Shown here one piece after another: positions 34,857 through 44,053 of a stretch of DNA of 64,000 bases; positions within the stretch are counted from its first letter, which is position 1, and each line of letters opens with the position of its first letter. Location: the NCBI RefSeq assembly GCF_010500815.1, contig NZ_JAAAMG010000009.1, forward strand, positions 62,001 to 126,000, given 5' to 3'. The notes beneath the pieces are model-generated. The model saw nothing but the letters and a program-made list of their open reading frames with translations. It searched no databases and had not been told where the DNA came from. This stretch comes from Jiella pacifica. Its GTDB lineage: Bacteria > Pseudomonadota > Alphaproteobacteria > Rhizobiales > Rhizobiaceae. The translations under genes were made by a program, and so were the position numbers.

Positions 34857-35318
34857 CTAACCATCGCCGTCGCCGCCTGTGACGCTCGTCTTGTCGCCGC
34901 GCTGCTCGCGGGAATCGACGAAGTGGACCATCACGAGCAGCGCGCCGAGCGCCAGGAAGGTGGCGGCCAAGCCGGCAAGGAATGTCCCACTCGTCGAATC
35001 CACCTCGAGCAGGATCAGCTTCCTGACGACGGCGAGCACGCCGATGACGATGACGGTCCGGACCTGGGCGAGCCGATGGTCGCCGAGCGCCATCTGGTGG
35101 ATCGAATGGGCGAGTTCGAGCGCGATGACCGCTGCCAGAACCCGGTCGAACAGCGATTGAAATGCCGAATAATCAAACGGTTGATCAAAATCGAACAGCG
35201 CCAGTCCGGTGGCGCGCAGAAAGCTCCACAGGGTCAGGAGGACGACGCCGACCATGCCGAACAGGAGGATGTGGGCGACCAGCTTCTCGAATCGGAAATA
35301 GAGTTTCACCAGATGCAT
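34857..35318 (-). CDS. PsiE-like membrane protein
   Basis: A 153-residue inner-membrane protein with four predicted helices, resembling the phosphate-starvation-inducible PsiE family. The matching core is AVIALELAHSIHQMALGDHR and QVRTVIVIGVLAVVRKLILLE, followed by a last helix FLALGALLVMVHFVDSRE. The C-terminus is short and polar (VTGGDGDG). Function is unknown, and phosphate control is only inferred from the family name. A 107-base gap separates it from the upstream GNAT gene on the same strand. Confidence 0.8.
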   Translation of the reverse strand: MHLVKLYFRFEKLVAHILLFGMVGVVLLTLWSFLRATGLALFDFDQPFDYSAFQSLFDRVLAAVIALELAHSIHQMALGDHRLAQVRTVIVIGVLAVVRKLILLEVDSTSGTFLAGLAATFLALGALLVMVHFVDSREQRGDKTSVTGGDGDG

Positions 35319-35425
35319 GCCGCCGCTCCCGTGGCGGCGAAACGACGATCGCTCCGCTCGTCACAAGAAGTGGCTCACGCCTGCGCGCCGTCCATCCTGC
35401 GCTGCACCCGGCGAGCGGCCATCGG

Positions 35426-35929
35426 TCAGCCGCCCAGCTGCCTCTCGTAGACGACGGCAGGGATGCCGCTGTCGGCGGAGCCGCAATTCTCGGTGCGGCC
35501 GATTTCGGCAAAGCCGTGGGCGACATAGAATCGCACGGCCTTCTCGTTCGCCGCCTCGACCTCGATCCGCATCCGCGTCGCGTCCGGGAAGGCGTCGGTG
35601 ATCTCGTTGAGAAGATCGCGGCCAATCCCCTGGCGCTGGCAGTCCGGCCGGACATAGAGCTGGTGCAGGACGACGAGCTTCTTTTCCGGGTCCGAAGACG
35701 CCGCGAAGGCGACGCCGCCGAGCCGCGTACCATCGTCGGCGACGATGAATTCCGATTCCGGCCGGCTCAGCCGCGGCTCCAGCGCCGCGACCGAATGCCA
35801 GGACGCGGTGATTTCCGAAACCTTCTGCGTCCCGTAGATACCGTCATAGGTGTCGTGCCAGGTCTCGCCGAGCAGCTCCGAAATCGCCTGGAGGTCGTTG
35901 CGGCCGGCGGTGCGGACGAAGAAGATCAT
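35426..35929 (-). CDS. GNAT family N-acetyltransferase, translationally coupled to gatB
   Basis: A 167-residue acetyltransferase. The acetyl-CoA site is [22 protein letters not shown], with the C-terminal [20 protein letters not shown]. The beginning [19 protein letters not shown] is the usual GNAT beta1-alpha1. The target is unknown. Its ATG overlaps the gatB stop as ATGA (35926-35929), so translation is probably coupled. The pairing of gatB with a GNAT gene suggests co-expression but not a shared function. Confidence 0.88.
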   Translation of the reverse strand: MIFFVRTAGRNDLQAISELLGETWHDTYDGIYGTQKVSEITASWHSVAALEPRLSRPESEFIVADDGTRLGGVAFAASSDPEKKLVVLHQLYVRPDCQRQGIGRDLLNEITDAFPDATRMRIEVEAANEKAVRFYVAHGFAEIGRTENCGSADSGIPAVVYERQLGG

Positions 35930-37425
35930 TCCACCCCCAGCTTCTCTTTCACCAGCGCGTTGACCGCCTGCGGATTGGCCTTGCCGCCGGTCGCCTTCAT
36001 CACCTGGCCGACGAACCAGCCGGCCATGGAAGGCTTCTCCTTCGCCTGGGCGACCTTCTCCGGGTTCGCCGCGATCACCTCGTCGACGGCCTTTTCGATG
36101 GCGCCGGTGTCGGTCACCTGCTTCATGCCGCGGCTCTCGACGATCGCCTTCGGGTCGCCGCCCTCGTTCCAGACGATCTCGAACAGGTCCTTGGCGATCT
36201 TGCCGGAGATCGTGCCCTCGCGGATGAGGTCCAGGATCGCGCCGAGCTGGTCAGCGGAAACCGGGGTCTCGTCGATGCCCTTGCCCGCCTTGTTGAGCGC
36301 GCCGAGGAGATCGTTGATCACCCAGTTCGCCGCCTGCTTGGCATCGCGTCCTGCGGCGACCTTTTCGAAGAAATCGGCGATCGCCTTTTCCGAGACGAGG
36401 ATCGAGGCATCGTAGGCCGACAGGCCGGCGTCCTTGATCAGCCGCGCCCGCTTGTCGTCGGGAAGCTCCGGCAACTCCTTCAAAAGCGCGTCGACATAGG
36501 CCTGGTCGAATTCCAGCGGCAGGAGGTCCGGATCAGGGAAATAGCGGTAGTCGTGGGCGTCTTCCTTCGAGCGCATCGCCCGCGTCTCGCCCTTCACCGG
36601 ATCGAACAGCCGGGTCTCCTGGTCGATGACGCCGCCGTCCTCGATGATGGCGATCTGGCGCCGGGCCTCCGACTCGATCGCCTGGCCGACGAAGCGGATG
36701 GAGTTGACGTTCTTGATCTCGCAGCGCGTACCGAAGGCCCCGCCCGGCCGCCGCACCGAGACGTTGACGTCGGCGCGCATCGAGCCCTCGTCCATGTTGC
36801 CGTCGCAGGTGCCGAGATAGCGCAGGATCGTCCGCAGCTTGGTCAGATAGGCCTTGGCCTCGTCGGCCGAGCGCATGTCGGGTTTGGAGACGATCTCCAT
36901 CAGCGCCACGCCGGACCGGTTGAGGTCGACGAAGGACATGGTCGGATGCTGGTCGTGCATCGACTTGCCGGCGTCCTGCTCGAGATGCAGCCGCTCGACG
37001 CCGACCTCGATGTCCTGGAACTCGCCCTTGGAATCCGGCCCGACGGAGACGATCACCGTCCCCTCGCCGACGATCGGATCCTTGTACTGGGAGATCTGGT
37101 AGCCCTGGGGGAGATCGGGATAGAAATAGTTCTTCCGGTCGAAGACCGAGCGGTGGTTGATCTGCGCCTTGAGGCCGAGACCGGTGCGGATCGCCTGCTT
37201 GACGCATTCCTCGTTGATCACCGGCAGCATGCCGGGCATCGCCGCGTCGACGAGGCTGACATGGGAGTTCGGCTCGGCGCCGAAGCCGGTCGAGGCGCCG
37301 GAGAAGAGCTTGGCCTCCGACGTCACCTGGGCGTGGACCTCGAGGCCGATGATGATCTCCCAGTCGCCGGTGGCGCCGGAGATGAAGGTCTTCGGATCGG
37401 GCGTGCGGGTGTCGACGAGGGTCAT
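35926..37425 (-). CDS. gatB: Asp-tRNA(Asn)/Glu-tRNA(Gln) amidotransferase subunit B
   Basis: A 499-residue subunit of the GatCAB complex, which converts misacylated Glu-tRNA(Gln) and Asp-tRNA(Asn) to the correct amides. Signature segments are [76 protein letters not shown] and [17 protein letters not shown]. The C-terminal YqeY-like tail reads [22 protein letters not shown]. Length is typical. gatA and gatC are not within the window; in relatives they lie elsewhere nearby. It overlaps the downstream GNAT gene by 4 bases. Confidence 0.98.
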   Translation of the reverse strand: MTLVDTRTPDPKTFISGATGDWEIIIGLEVHAQVTSEAKLFSGASTGFGAEPNSHVSLVDAAMPGMLPVINEECVKQAIRTGLGLKAQINHRSVFDRKNYFYPDLPQGYQISQYKDPIVGEGTVIVSVGPDSKGEFQDIEVGVERLHLEQDAGKSMHDQHPTMSFVDLNRSGVALMEIVSKPDMRSADEAKAYLTKLRTILRYLGTCDGNMDEGSMRADVNVSVRRPGGAFGTRCEIKNVNSIRFVGQAIESEARRQIAIIEDGGVIDQETRLFDPVKGETRAMRSKEDAHDYRYFPDPDLLPLEFDQAYVDALLKELPELPDDKRARLIKDAGLSAYDASILVSEKAIADFFEKVAAGRDAKQAANWVINDLLGALNKAGKGIDETPVSADQLGAILDLIREGTISGKIAKDLFEIVWNEGGDPKAIVESRGMKQVTDTGAIEKAVDEVIAANPEKVAQAKEKPSMAGWFVGQVMKATGGKANPQAVNALVKEKLGVE

Positions 37426-37589
37426 GGGCGTGTCCGGATCTCTCAGAAATGGCGTGGGATTTGGCTAGAGGAAAGCGGGAACGGGTTCAAGCTCGCCGCC
37501 CCATGCCGATGTCCCGTCAGCCAGGTTTCAGGCTGCGAGGCGCATCCCCATCTGCTATCGTGGCAAAAGCGACGACCACGGAGCCTCCC

Positions 37590-38177
37590 ATGAGCTCACT
37601 TGCGGAATTGCGGCAGCGAAGCGACCTGCCGACGAACATGACGATCGACGAGTTCTTCGACTGGCTGGGCACCCACGAAGACCAGTACGAGCTCGTCGAC
37701 GGAACGCCGGTCATGATGCCCTTCGTCAAGCGCGCCCACGCCCGCATCGTCAGCAATATCGATCGGCTGCTTCAGACAGCGCTCGATCCTGATGAATATC
37801 TGGTGACCCAGGGCGATTTCGCCATCCAGACCGGCCCGCGCTCCATCCGTTTCGCCGACGTCCTGGTGGAGCCCACGAACGACGATCTCGCCGGGCGGAT
37901 CTCCGAGCGCACGGTGCTGATCGTCGAGGTGCTGTCGGACTCGACCGCCGGGATCGACTTCAATCAGAAGCGGCTCGAATATCTCGGCCTCCGCGATCTC
38001 GACACCTATCTCATCGCCGCGCAGGACGAGCTCAGAATCTGGGTCTGGCACCGCGGGCCCGACGGCTGGCCCGAGGCGGCCGAGGTCCTGACAGATGGCG
38101 ACGTCACGCTGCCGATCCTCGGCGTCTCGCTGCCGCTGGGGGATATCTACCGGGGCGTTTCGCGGACGCAGGCATGA
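37590..38177 (+). CDS. Uma2 family endonuclease-like protein
   Basis: A 195-residue protein of the Uma2 (DUF820) family, which has a PD-(D/E)xK nuclease-like fold of unknown biological role. Visible parts are MTIDEFFDWLGTHEDQYELVDG, HARIVSNIDRLLQTAL and the fold's acidic positions RFADVLVEPTNDD and VLIVEVLSDSTAGIDFNQKR. They are followed by EYLGLRDLDTYLIA. Start at 37590 follows GGAG and is supported by the domain onset; the frame is open upstream to 37449. It is a solitary gene with no visible antitoxin or transposase partner. Uma2 genes are often multicopy and mobile. Confidence 0.85.
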   Translation: MSSLAELRQRSDLPTNMTIDEFFDWLGTHEDQYELVDGTPVMMPFVKRAHARIVSNIDRLLQTALDPDEYLVTQGDFAIQTGPRSIRFADVLVEPTNDDLAGRISERTVLIVEVLSDSTAGIDFNQKRLEYLGLRDLDTYLIAAQDELRIWVWHRGPDGWPEAAEVLTDGDVTLPILGVSLPLGDIYRGVSRTQA

Positions 38178-38267
38178 AGCCTCGCCGCGAGTTCGGCGGG
38201 GAGAAATGCCCGCCCCGTCGCCTTCCATGGCCGCCGGGCTTTCGCCATGGGTGGGGAAATCTTCCGG

Positions 38268-39746
38268 CTAGGGATGCAGCGCCTGCAGGCCGCTCAGGGA
38301 TGGCGCGAAAAAGTACTCTCCGCCCTTCATCCTGACGAAGCCGTGAAAATCATGGACCACCTTGGCGCCGCCGCCATGGTTCTCCGGCCAGGACTGGCCG
38401 GATTGCCCGATGATCGGGTCGATCCCCGGATTGCCTGTCACGAATGTCGGACTGTTCGCCCAATCTCGCTGCATGAACTCGAACTGGCGGGCGATGTCCT
38501 TGTTGTAGGCCATGAAGAGCAGTCCGACACCGCCCGACGGGTGAGAGGCGTCCTCGTTGAGAACGTCGTCGTCATGGGTCTCCCGCGAACCATAGGTGAC
38601 GCCCCGCCGCGGGAACAGCACGCGCCTTTCAGCTTCCGGCCCGGCTCCGAACTGGCGTTCGACATCCCCGCGCGGATTGGTCTTCCGGATATGAGCCTGG
38701 AAAGGGCATTTCTCTCCGTCCGGATCGATGTCGTAGCTGAAATGGTTGTCCGGCGTGCCTTTCGGGCCGATGGGGCCGATCTCCTCGCCATACCGCGCCA
38801 CGGGCGTTCCATCCTCGAACCGGCCGACGATCATTGCGCCCGCCCGCTCCTCCTGACCCTTGGGCAAGAGCTTTCCGAGCTCCGCCTCGGCCTTCTTGAA
38901 GCCGTCGACGTTCTGCTCGAGCTGGCGAAAGACGAAGAAGCTGCCGAAGCCGCCCTTCGGGCTGAGCGGATCCGGCACGAGGACCGTGGCTTCCGGCGAG
39001 AAGCTGGGATCGAAGGGTTTGACGCTCTTTGGGGCGCCCAGACTATCGGCCTTGGCATTGGCCGCAGTGGCATTGTCGCTCGCCTCCTGGACGTCGGAGC
39101 AGGTCAATAACGGTTGGCTGATCCCGTCGACATAGCCGAAATGCTCGACGTCGTGGCCATTGCCGTTCTTCAGGCCGCGCCCGTCGATCTTGCCGACCAC
39201 CCTGATGCCGGCGCTGACAATCCGCTCTTGCATGTCCGACGCGGCCTTGTCCAAAGAACTCGAATTCTCGTTGGCGAGGATCAAAAGGGCGTGGATCGGC
39301 GCTTCCGAAGGCGCGTTGAACGGCTCGTCCCATGCGCTCTGGGCTGGATCGCCGAGATCGGCATCGGCCCGCCCCATGCCCTTCTGGAAGGGCTCGTCTT
39401 CCGGAGCCGTTTCGCCGATGTAGCTGTATCCTTGGGCGGACAGGAAGAGAAACGTCGCCGTCTCCTCTCCCGGCGCTTCGCCCTTAGGCCCCGGCTGGCC
39501 GTTCTCCTTGCGGTCTCTTTGTTTTTTCTGCTCGGCAGCGCTGGTGATCGTACCGTCCGCGGCCAAGGAGGCCAGCAGCGCCTTTGTGTCCGCAACTTCG
39601 CCGGTGAATGTGACGAAGAGATTCGTCGTCTTCCGGCGCCCGTGGCTTTTCAGAATGTTACCCTGCAAATCGCCGAGGAAGGCACTCGCCCCGGGATCGT
39701 TCAGGTCGATCGGTTGTGAAAGATCAAGATTCCCGACTTCTGACAT
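38268..39746 (-). CDS. DyP-type heme peroxidase
   Basis: A 492-residue dye-decolorising peroxidase. The distal GxxDG motif is in EHFGYVDGISQPLL, and the proximal heme-histidine region is CPFQAHIRKTNPRGD. The late RRGVTYGSRETHDDD and GLLFMAYNKDIARQFEFMQ are also family marks. It lacks a Tat signal, so it is probably cytoplasmic. Start at 39746 follows GGGAGG at 6 bases; the frame is open to 39845, with another ATG at residue -9, but no better site. It is longer than B-type DyPs (about 300), fitting the larger subfamilies. No encapsulin or iron-transport genes are adjacent. Confidence 0.9.
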   Translation of the reverse strand: MSEVGNLDLSQPIDLNDPGASAFLGDLQGNILKSHGRRKTTNLFVTFTGEVADTKALLASLAADGTITSAAEQKKQRDRKENGQPGPKGEAPGEETATFLFLSAQGYSYIGETAPEDEPFQKGMGRADADLGDPAQSAWDEPFNAPSEAPIHALLILANENSSSLDKAASDMQERIVSAGIRVVGKIDGRGLKNGNGHDVEHFGYVDGISQPLLTCSDVQEASDNATAANAKADSLGAPKSVKPFDPSFSPEATVLVPDPLSPKGGFGSFFVFRQLEQNVDGFKKAEAELGKLLPKGQEERAGAMIVGRFEDGTPVARYGEEIGPIGPKGTPDNHFSYDIDPDGEKCPFQAHIRKTNPRGDVERQFGAGPEAERRVLFPRRGVTYGSRETHDDDVLNEDASHPSGGVGLLFMAYNKDIARQFEFMQRDWANSPTFVTGNPGIDPIIGQSGQSWPENHGGGAKVVHDFHGFVRMKGGEYFFAPSLSGLQALHP

Positions 39747-39779
39747 TTGAACCTCCCGTAGCGTCAGATCCATCGGCTG

Positions 39780-39808
39780 AACACATGTCCTCCACTCAAT
39801 GTTGTCAA
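39780..39808 (-). promoter_or_regulatory. Candidate promoter of the DyP gene
   Basis: On the minus strand a perfect -35 hexamer TTGACA (39808-39803) is followed after 17 bases by TGTGTT (39785-39780), a weak -10. It lies about 34 bases before the start codon. Pattern-based only. Confidence 0.4.
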
Positions 39809-39933
39809 TACTGAAGTTGCGTTCTTCGCGTGTATAAGTTCGCAATCATCGGAACGTCGAGGCGCGATGAGGAAATGAGTCGGGTAAAGGATCGCTGACA
39901 ACGCAGGCGTTTAGGAGCTGTTTCGCGCCCCCT

Positions 39934-39976
39934 GAATATCCGCCACGTAGCCCGGCCGCATCAGAATATCCGCCAC
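39934..39976. repeat. 13-base direct repeat downstream of the secreted protein gene
   Basis: GAATATCCGCCAC occurs at 39934-39946 and again at 39964-39976, 30 bases apart. It lies just after the end of the minus-strand gene 40009-41106, in sequence that would extend another frame of that strand. It may be a small tandem duplication of 30 bases. Confidence 0.6.
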
Positions 39977-40008
39977 AGTCGTTCTGGCAGAGGTGGCAGC
40001 GCGGCCTT

Positions 40009-41106
40009 CTAGCGGAAACCGTAGGCCACGGCGCCTTCGTAGAGATCGATCAACAGATGATCTCCCGCGCCGACCAGGAAATCCGCCGCCGTCGGCAACA
40101 CGTTGCGGCCGGTGACCCGCCCCGTCGCAGCATCGAGCTCGTAAAGATAGTCCTTTTCGCAGCTGCCGCCGCTCGCCCCATAGACCCGTCCGCCCCGGAC
40201 CACGACGTTCGTGTCGGAGACGTTGAACGGCCCGACCCAGTCGACCTCGGAGAGTTCGCCATTCGTCCTGGCCAGCAGCCCGGCCCGGCGGGCGCGGTCG
40301 CCGCAGCGGCTCGGCGTGTCGATGGTCAGGTAGATCGCGCCGTCCTCGCCTTCGCTTGCCGATAGCACCGCGACGGTGGCTTCGGAGTCCCCGGCCTCGA
40401 GCCCCTGCCCGGCTCGCGAAATCGGGATCGCGAACAGCTTCTCGATGTCTCCGTTGCGGTCGGCCAGCGCGTTGACGAGGGAGAAATCGCCCTCGCCGAA
40501 GCTTTCGGTCCGCGAAATGATCAAACGATCGTCCGGGCCGAAGCGCGAGACGTAGAAATACGGCTCGTCGTGCCGCGAGGGGTCGGCGCCGGCTTCGCGA
40601 AGGGCATCGTAAAGCCTGTCGGCCAGCGCCTCCGGCACCCAAGCGCAGCGATCGATCCAGTCGATCCGGCAAGGCTCGCCGAGACTGCGATCATACGGGC
40701 CGATGTCCGGAACCGCCGCGGCCACCGATGCCAGATCAGGCCCGGCGGCCAGCCTCGTCACGGCAATGTCGCGCTGCGGGCCGGGATTGGGCGCAGGTCG
40801 GGGCAGATCGAGCGCGGCGACGCCGGCAGATTGATCCGCAGGTTGGACGTGGCCCGGGGTTTCGACGAGCAGCCTGTAGCTACCGGAACCGATGCCGCTG
40901 ACCGGCTTGCGGGTTTGCGGCGGGCCGACGGGCGAAGAGGAAGCCGGCCCCGCGGCCAGCAAGGTCTGCGTCCGTGGCGATGCCGCGCCGGCGGTCGACG
41001 CCTCCTCCGGCAGGGTTCGCCCGGCCTCTGGGGCGCCCATGGCCTTGGTTTCCATATGGCAGACGAAGGCGGTGGCGAGCAGCATGGCGAAGATCGTGCG
41101 TGACAC
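40009..41106 (-). CDS. Secreted protein of unknown function, GTG start
   Basis: A 365-residue exported protein that I do not recognise. It begins at GTG 41106, 7 bases after AGGAGG, with a signal peptide (SRTIFAMLLATAFVCHMETKAMG). A Pro/Ala/Gly-rich low-complexity stretch runs to about residue 115. The C-terminal 250 residues look like a beta-propeller or WD-like fold, with motifs such as CRIDWIDRCAWVPEALADR, YFYVSRFGPDDRLIISRTES and GRVYGASGGSCEKDYLYELD. The last of these (LYELDAATGRVTGRNVL) recalls PQQ/WD repeat strands. Four or more cysteines suggest disulfides in the periplasm. Confidence 0.65.
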   Translation of the reverse strand: MSRTIFAMLLATAFVCHMETKAMGAPEAGRTLPEEASTAGAASPRTQTLLAAGPASSSPVGPPQTRKPVSGIGSGSYRLLVETPGHVQPADQSAGVAALDLPRPAPNPGPQRDIAVTRLAAGPDLASVAAAVPDIGPYDRSLGEPCRIDWIDRCAWVPEALADRLYDALREAGADPSRHDEPYFYVSRFGPDDRLIISRTESFGEGDFSLVNALADRNGDIEKLFAIPISRAGQGLEAGDSEATVAVLSASEGEDGAIYLTIDTPSRCGDRARRAGLLARTNGELSEVDWVGPFNVSDTNVVVRGGRVYGASGGSCEKDYLYELDAATGRVTGRNVLPTAADFLVGAGDHLLIDLYEGAVAYGFR

Positions 41107-41260
41107 GCGATATCCTCCTCTTCGGCGGCAGCCCCCTTGCTTATCTACCGTGATCGCCGGGCGCTGCAAAGCGCCGCGGTGGCCGGGCGCGGGGCGCCGA
41201 CGGACCGCCGAGACTACCTCTTCCCGCCCTTTCTCGCATTGACACCCAGGAGAGCGCCGT

Positions 41261-42682
41261 TCAGGCGACGCTCATGTAGGAGATGCTGCCGCTGTCGATG
41301 AGCCCTTTCAGGATCGTCAGCGAATTCGCCAGTCTTTCGCGCTCGGGGACGGCGGAAAGGCCGATCCGCACCGAGTGGTGGGCGTAATCGCCCCTGACGC
41401 TGCGGAATTCGTCCTCGCCGTCGATGCGGATGCCGTGGTTTCTCGCCGCGAGCTGGAAGGCCGGCGAGGTCCATGGCGCCGGCAGCGGCACCCAGCGATA
41501 GGGCACGGCGGCGGCGGCCCGCCCCGCCGTGCGCAGCTGGAAGATCTCGTCGAACAAAGCGCCGCGCGCGGCGATCTCGCCCATCACCGCCTGCCGGATC
41601 GACTCGGCCTTGCCGGAGAGAACCAGCCGCGCGGCGACCTCCATGTTGAGGAACGGTCGGCCCCCGGTGAGCTGATTGTGCGCGACGGTGACCCGCACCG
41701 ACTGGCCGCGGGGACAACTCGCCCAGCCGGCCCTCAGCCCCGCCGAAACGCTCTTCGACAGCCCGCCGACGAAGAAGGTTCGCTCGGGCGCCAGGGAGAC
41801 GATCGGCGGAATGTCTACCGACGTGATCTTGCCGTAGATATTGTCTTCAATGATCAGCAAGTTGTGCCGACGTGCAACCGACACAATTTGCTCGCGTCGC
41901 CGCAACGACATCGTGATGCCGCGCGGATTGTTCACTGCCGGCATGAGGAAGATCATCCTAGGGTGTTGCCGCGCCGCACAACGATCCAGCTCTTCCGGAA
42001 TCATGCCTTCGTCGTCCATGCCGACGGTCACCGGCATCCGTCCGATCATCGTCGCGGCTCGGGCGACGGAGGCGTAGGACAGATCCTCGAAAACGATCCG
42101 GTCGCCGGGATGGGTGGCCGCCGCGATGATCCCTTGGATCGCGGCATTGACCCCCAGCGTCGGCACGACGTTGGCGACTTCCGGCGTCCATCCACCCGTC
42201 TCCAGCCACGCCGCTCCGGCCTCCAGCCAGCTTTGCGGGACGCCGCGGACGTAATCCAGCGCTTTGGCCGCCGAATCCCCGAGGACGGCTGCAAATGTGG
42301 AGGCGACCTCCTCCGCCTGGCCGACCATGGGCGCAGAGGTGGAATCGAGCTTGGCGTCGTCGCTCTGCTGACCGGGCAGAGAGTCGGCCGTCGCATTCGG
42401 CAGGAAATGGCGTGGTTCCGGCTTCTCCGGTTCAGTCTCGATCTGCCGGACATAGGTCCCTCGGCCCACCTCGCCGGTGGTCAGCCCCCGTTCGCGGGCG
42501 ATCTGATACGCCCGGCCGATCGTTCCGACGGTGACCTTGAGGTCGAAGGCGATGTCGCGCTGGGGGGGCAATTTGTCACCCGGCTTCAAGGCACCCTCGA
42601 CGATCGCCCGCTCGATCGCGTCGGCCAGGCGGAGATAGAAGGGCGAAGTCTCGTCACGCGAGATATCGAATTGGATTGTCAC
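41261..42682 (-). CDS. MocR-type GntR/aminotransferase transcriptional regulator
   Basis: A 473-residue regulator. Residues about 1-70 are a GntR winged helix (PFYLRLADAIERAIVEGALKPGDKLPPQRDIAFDLKVTVGTIGRAY). Residues about 115-470 are an aminotransferase-like domain with the PLP-lysine segment FFVGGLSKSVSAGLRAGWA and MPAVNNPRGITMSLRRREQI. Such proteins sense PLP-adducts of amino acids or amines. The effector is unknown. GTG 42682 is chosen as start: GAGAGG lies 7 bases before it and the HTH begins at once, whereas ATG 42706 has no site. It is divergent from a DUF1127 gene across a perfect inverted repeat. Confidence 0.88.
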   Translation of the reverse strand: MTIQFDISRDETSPFYLRLADAIERAIVEGALKPGDKLPPQRDIAFDLKVTVGTIGRAYQIARERGLTTGEVGRGTYVRQIETEPEKPEPRHFLPNATADSLPGQQSDDAKLDSTSAPMVGQAEEVASTFAAVLGDSAAKALDYVRGVPQSWLEAGAAWLETGGWTPEVANVVPTLGVNAAIQGIIAAATHPGDRIVFEDLSYASVARAATMIGRMPVTVGMDDEGMIPEELDRCAARQHPRMIFLMPAVNNPRGITMSLRRREQIVSVARRHNLLIIEDNIYGKITSVDIPPIVSLAPERTFFVGGLSKSVSAGLRAGWASCPRGQSVRVTVAHNQLTGGRPFLNMEVAARLVLSGKAESIRQAVMGEIAARGALFDEIFQLRTAGRAAAAVPYRWVPLPAPWTSPAFQLAARNHGIRIDGEDEFRSVRGDYAHHSVRIGLSAVPERERLANSLTILKGLIDSGSISYMSVA

Positions 42683-42719
42683 CCTAACACCTCTCTTTGT
42701 CACCATGCTGAAAATCGTA

Positions 42720-42746
42720 TTGTACGCATAATCGATCGGCGTACAA
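42720..42746. promoter_or_regulatory. Perfect inverted repeat between mocR and DUF1127 gene, candidate operator
   Basis: TTGTACGC (42720-42727) and GCGTACAA (42739-42746) are perfect 8-bp inverted arms with an 11-base AT-rich spacer. The centre is 51 bases from the mocR GTG and 56 from the DUF1127 ATG. Dyad operators in such divergent regions are usual for GntR-family regulators, so MocR binding is likely; not proven. Confidence 0.6.
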
Positions 42747-42788
42747 GAGGGGCATCACTTCATGGGTGCAATCGAAGGAGATGTCACC

Positions 42789-43067
42789 ATGACAATGCAC
42801 CATGCACGGATCGCCCAGCTCGAAGATCGGCCGCTAGGGCATTTTGAACGGATGCGAGACAAAGCCGAGGCCTTGCCGCCGTTGTCGAGCGGCCTGCGCT
42901 CGCTCGTCGCCGGCGCGCTAATCGTGGCAAGGGCCGTCGGGCGGCGCAGGAAGATGAGGCAGGACCTGCTCGCCTTGAACGCGGAGCAGCTGAGGGACGT
43001 CGGCCTGTCGCGGGACGAGGCTCTGCGGGCTGCCGAGCGGATCCAGTGGCGCAGCGACTGGACATAA
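42789..43067 (+). CDS. DUF1127 domain small protein (second copy)
   Basis: A 92-residue protein whose C-terminal DUF1127 motif is RQDLLALNAEQLRDVGLSRDEALRAAERIQWR. The N-terminal half is longer than usual (HARIAQLEDRPLGHFERMR, LVAGALIVARAVGRRRKM). ATG 42789 is chosen because AAGGAG ends 8 bases upstream; an in-frame ATG at 42762 has none. It is divergent from mocR and is the most likely target of that regulator. The other DUF1127 gene in this window is at 22359-22586. Confidence 0.82.
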   Translation: MTMHHARIAQLEDRPLGHFERMRDKAEALPPLSSGLRSLVAGALIVARAVGRRRKMRQDLLALNAEQLRDVGLSRDEALRAAERIQWRSDWT

Positions 43068-43262
43068 TCGCCGGATGCGCCGACGCCGCAGGACGCACCG
43101 AGGGTGGATCGATCATCGATCCACCCTTTCGTCGTTCGTGGAGGAGATTTTCGGACGTCCGTCACGGGAATTGCATGCCGGCAGGCGAGGACACAGACGC
43201 GTCCGTTCGCCGAACCCATTCGCCTCCGACTGCGCCACGGCAGTTGCCCGGATCCTCCGGTG

Positions 43263-43634
43263 TCAGCGACCGGTGGATCGGCTTTTGGCCTTGCGGGGAG
43301 GTTTTTCGGGCGCCTGACGCGCGACGCGCCGCGAGGCCGCATCGGCAATGGCGATCCAGCGGTCGGCTTCGTCGGGATCGTCATAGGCGTCTTCGGGAAA
43401 GCGCCAGTATGGCATTTTCACCGCCGCCCGGCCCGGGCGCGTATAGGTCCAGCGATCGAGCCCGGCCTCGGCGTAGACCGCCTCGCTCTCGGGATCGCTC
43501 TTCAGGTGGAGTGTGCCGCCGATGACGAGGGCGACGATGCGGCCCTCGCTGTAGATCCCCTGCCCGCCGAACATGCGGCGGATGCCGATCTGAGGGAGTG
43601 AGCGGAAGAGATCACGCAGGAACTCTTCGTCCAT
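43263..43634 (-). CDS. TfoX/Sxy N-terminal domain protein
   Basis: A 123-residue protein of the TfoX N-terminal domain family: EEFLRDLFRSLPQIGIRRMFGGQGIYSEGR, VALVIGGTLHLKSDPES and MPYWRFPEDAYDDPDEAD. It lacks the C-terminal TfoX domain of the competence regulator, so a role in competence is not implied. The C-terminus is Lys/Arg/Pro-rich. It starts 35 bases after the sufA stop on the same strand and may be co-transcribed as the last gene of the suf unit. Downstream, 43068-43262 holds no gene. Confidence 0.85.
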   Translation of the reverse strand: MDEEFLRDLFRSLPQIGIRRMFGGQGIYSEGRIVALVIGGTLHLKSDPESEAVYAEAGLDRWTYTRPGRAAVKMPYWRFPEDAYDDPDEADRWIAIADAASRRVARQAPEKPPRKAKSRSTGR

Positions 43635-43669
43635 CGCCTTCCCTTCCCCGAACCTCTGCCGGCTTCGGC

Positions 43670-44053
43670 TCAGACGGCCTGCTGGGCGGCGGCCATGGCT
43701 GCGAGGTCGGCCTGTTTCAGTTCCACCGATTCACCGCAGCCGCAGGCCGAGGTCTGGTTCGGATTCTTGAACACGAAGCCGGATCGCAGCACCGTTTCCT
43801 CATAGTCCATCTCGGTGCCCAGCAAGAAGAGAACCGCCTCAGGCGCGATGAACACCTTGGCTCCCTCGCGCTCGATGACGTCCTCGCCGGATCGCTCCTC
43901 GTCGGCAAGGTCGATCGTGTACTCCATGCCGGCGCATCCGCCCTTCTTGATGCCGACGCGGATCCCCTGCGCCGCGCGATCGCTTGCGGCGAGGATGGCC
44001 TTGATGCGCTCGGCGGCGGCGTTGGTCATGCTCATGACGGCAAAACGGCCCAT
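43670..44053 (-). CDS. sufA: Fe-S cluster assembly A-type carrier SufA/IscA
   Basis: A 127-residue A-type carrier that passes Fe-S clusters to apoproteins. The three ligand cysteines are present in GIKKGGCAGMEYTID and the C-terminal SACGCGESVEL. The rest matches IscA/SufA (MTNAAAERIKAILA, GSGFVF-like LRSGFVFKNPNQT). AAAGGAG lies 7 bases before ATG 44053; upstream frame to 44116 is not favoured. It is the last assembly gene of the suf operon, separated from the VOC gene by 286 bases without a gene, so it may also have its own promoter. Confidence 0.93.
   Translation of the reverse strand: MGRFAVMSMTNAAAERIKAILAASDRAAQGIRVGIKKGGCAGMEYTIDLADEERSGEDVIEREGAKVFIAPEAVLFLLGTEMDYEETVLRSGFVFKNPNQTSACGCGESVELKQADLAAMAAAQQAV

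Noticed and set aside
35162-36415. 417-codon plus-strand frame opposite GNAT and gatB
   Set aside because: Antisense to gatB; no domain.
37590-38177. Uma2 gene as part of a toxin-antitoxin or defence island
   Set aside because: It stands alone between gatB and a DyP gene; no antitoxin, methylase, nuclease or transposase gene is adjacent.
38268-39746. DyP peroxidase as encapsulin cargo
   Set aside because: No encapsulin shell gene is adjacent and no typical C-terminal targeting tail was recognised.
43263-43634. TfoX-domain gene as a competence regulator
   Set aside because: Only the N-terminal domain is present and no competence genes are nearby.
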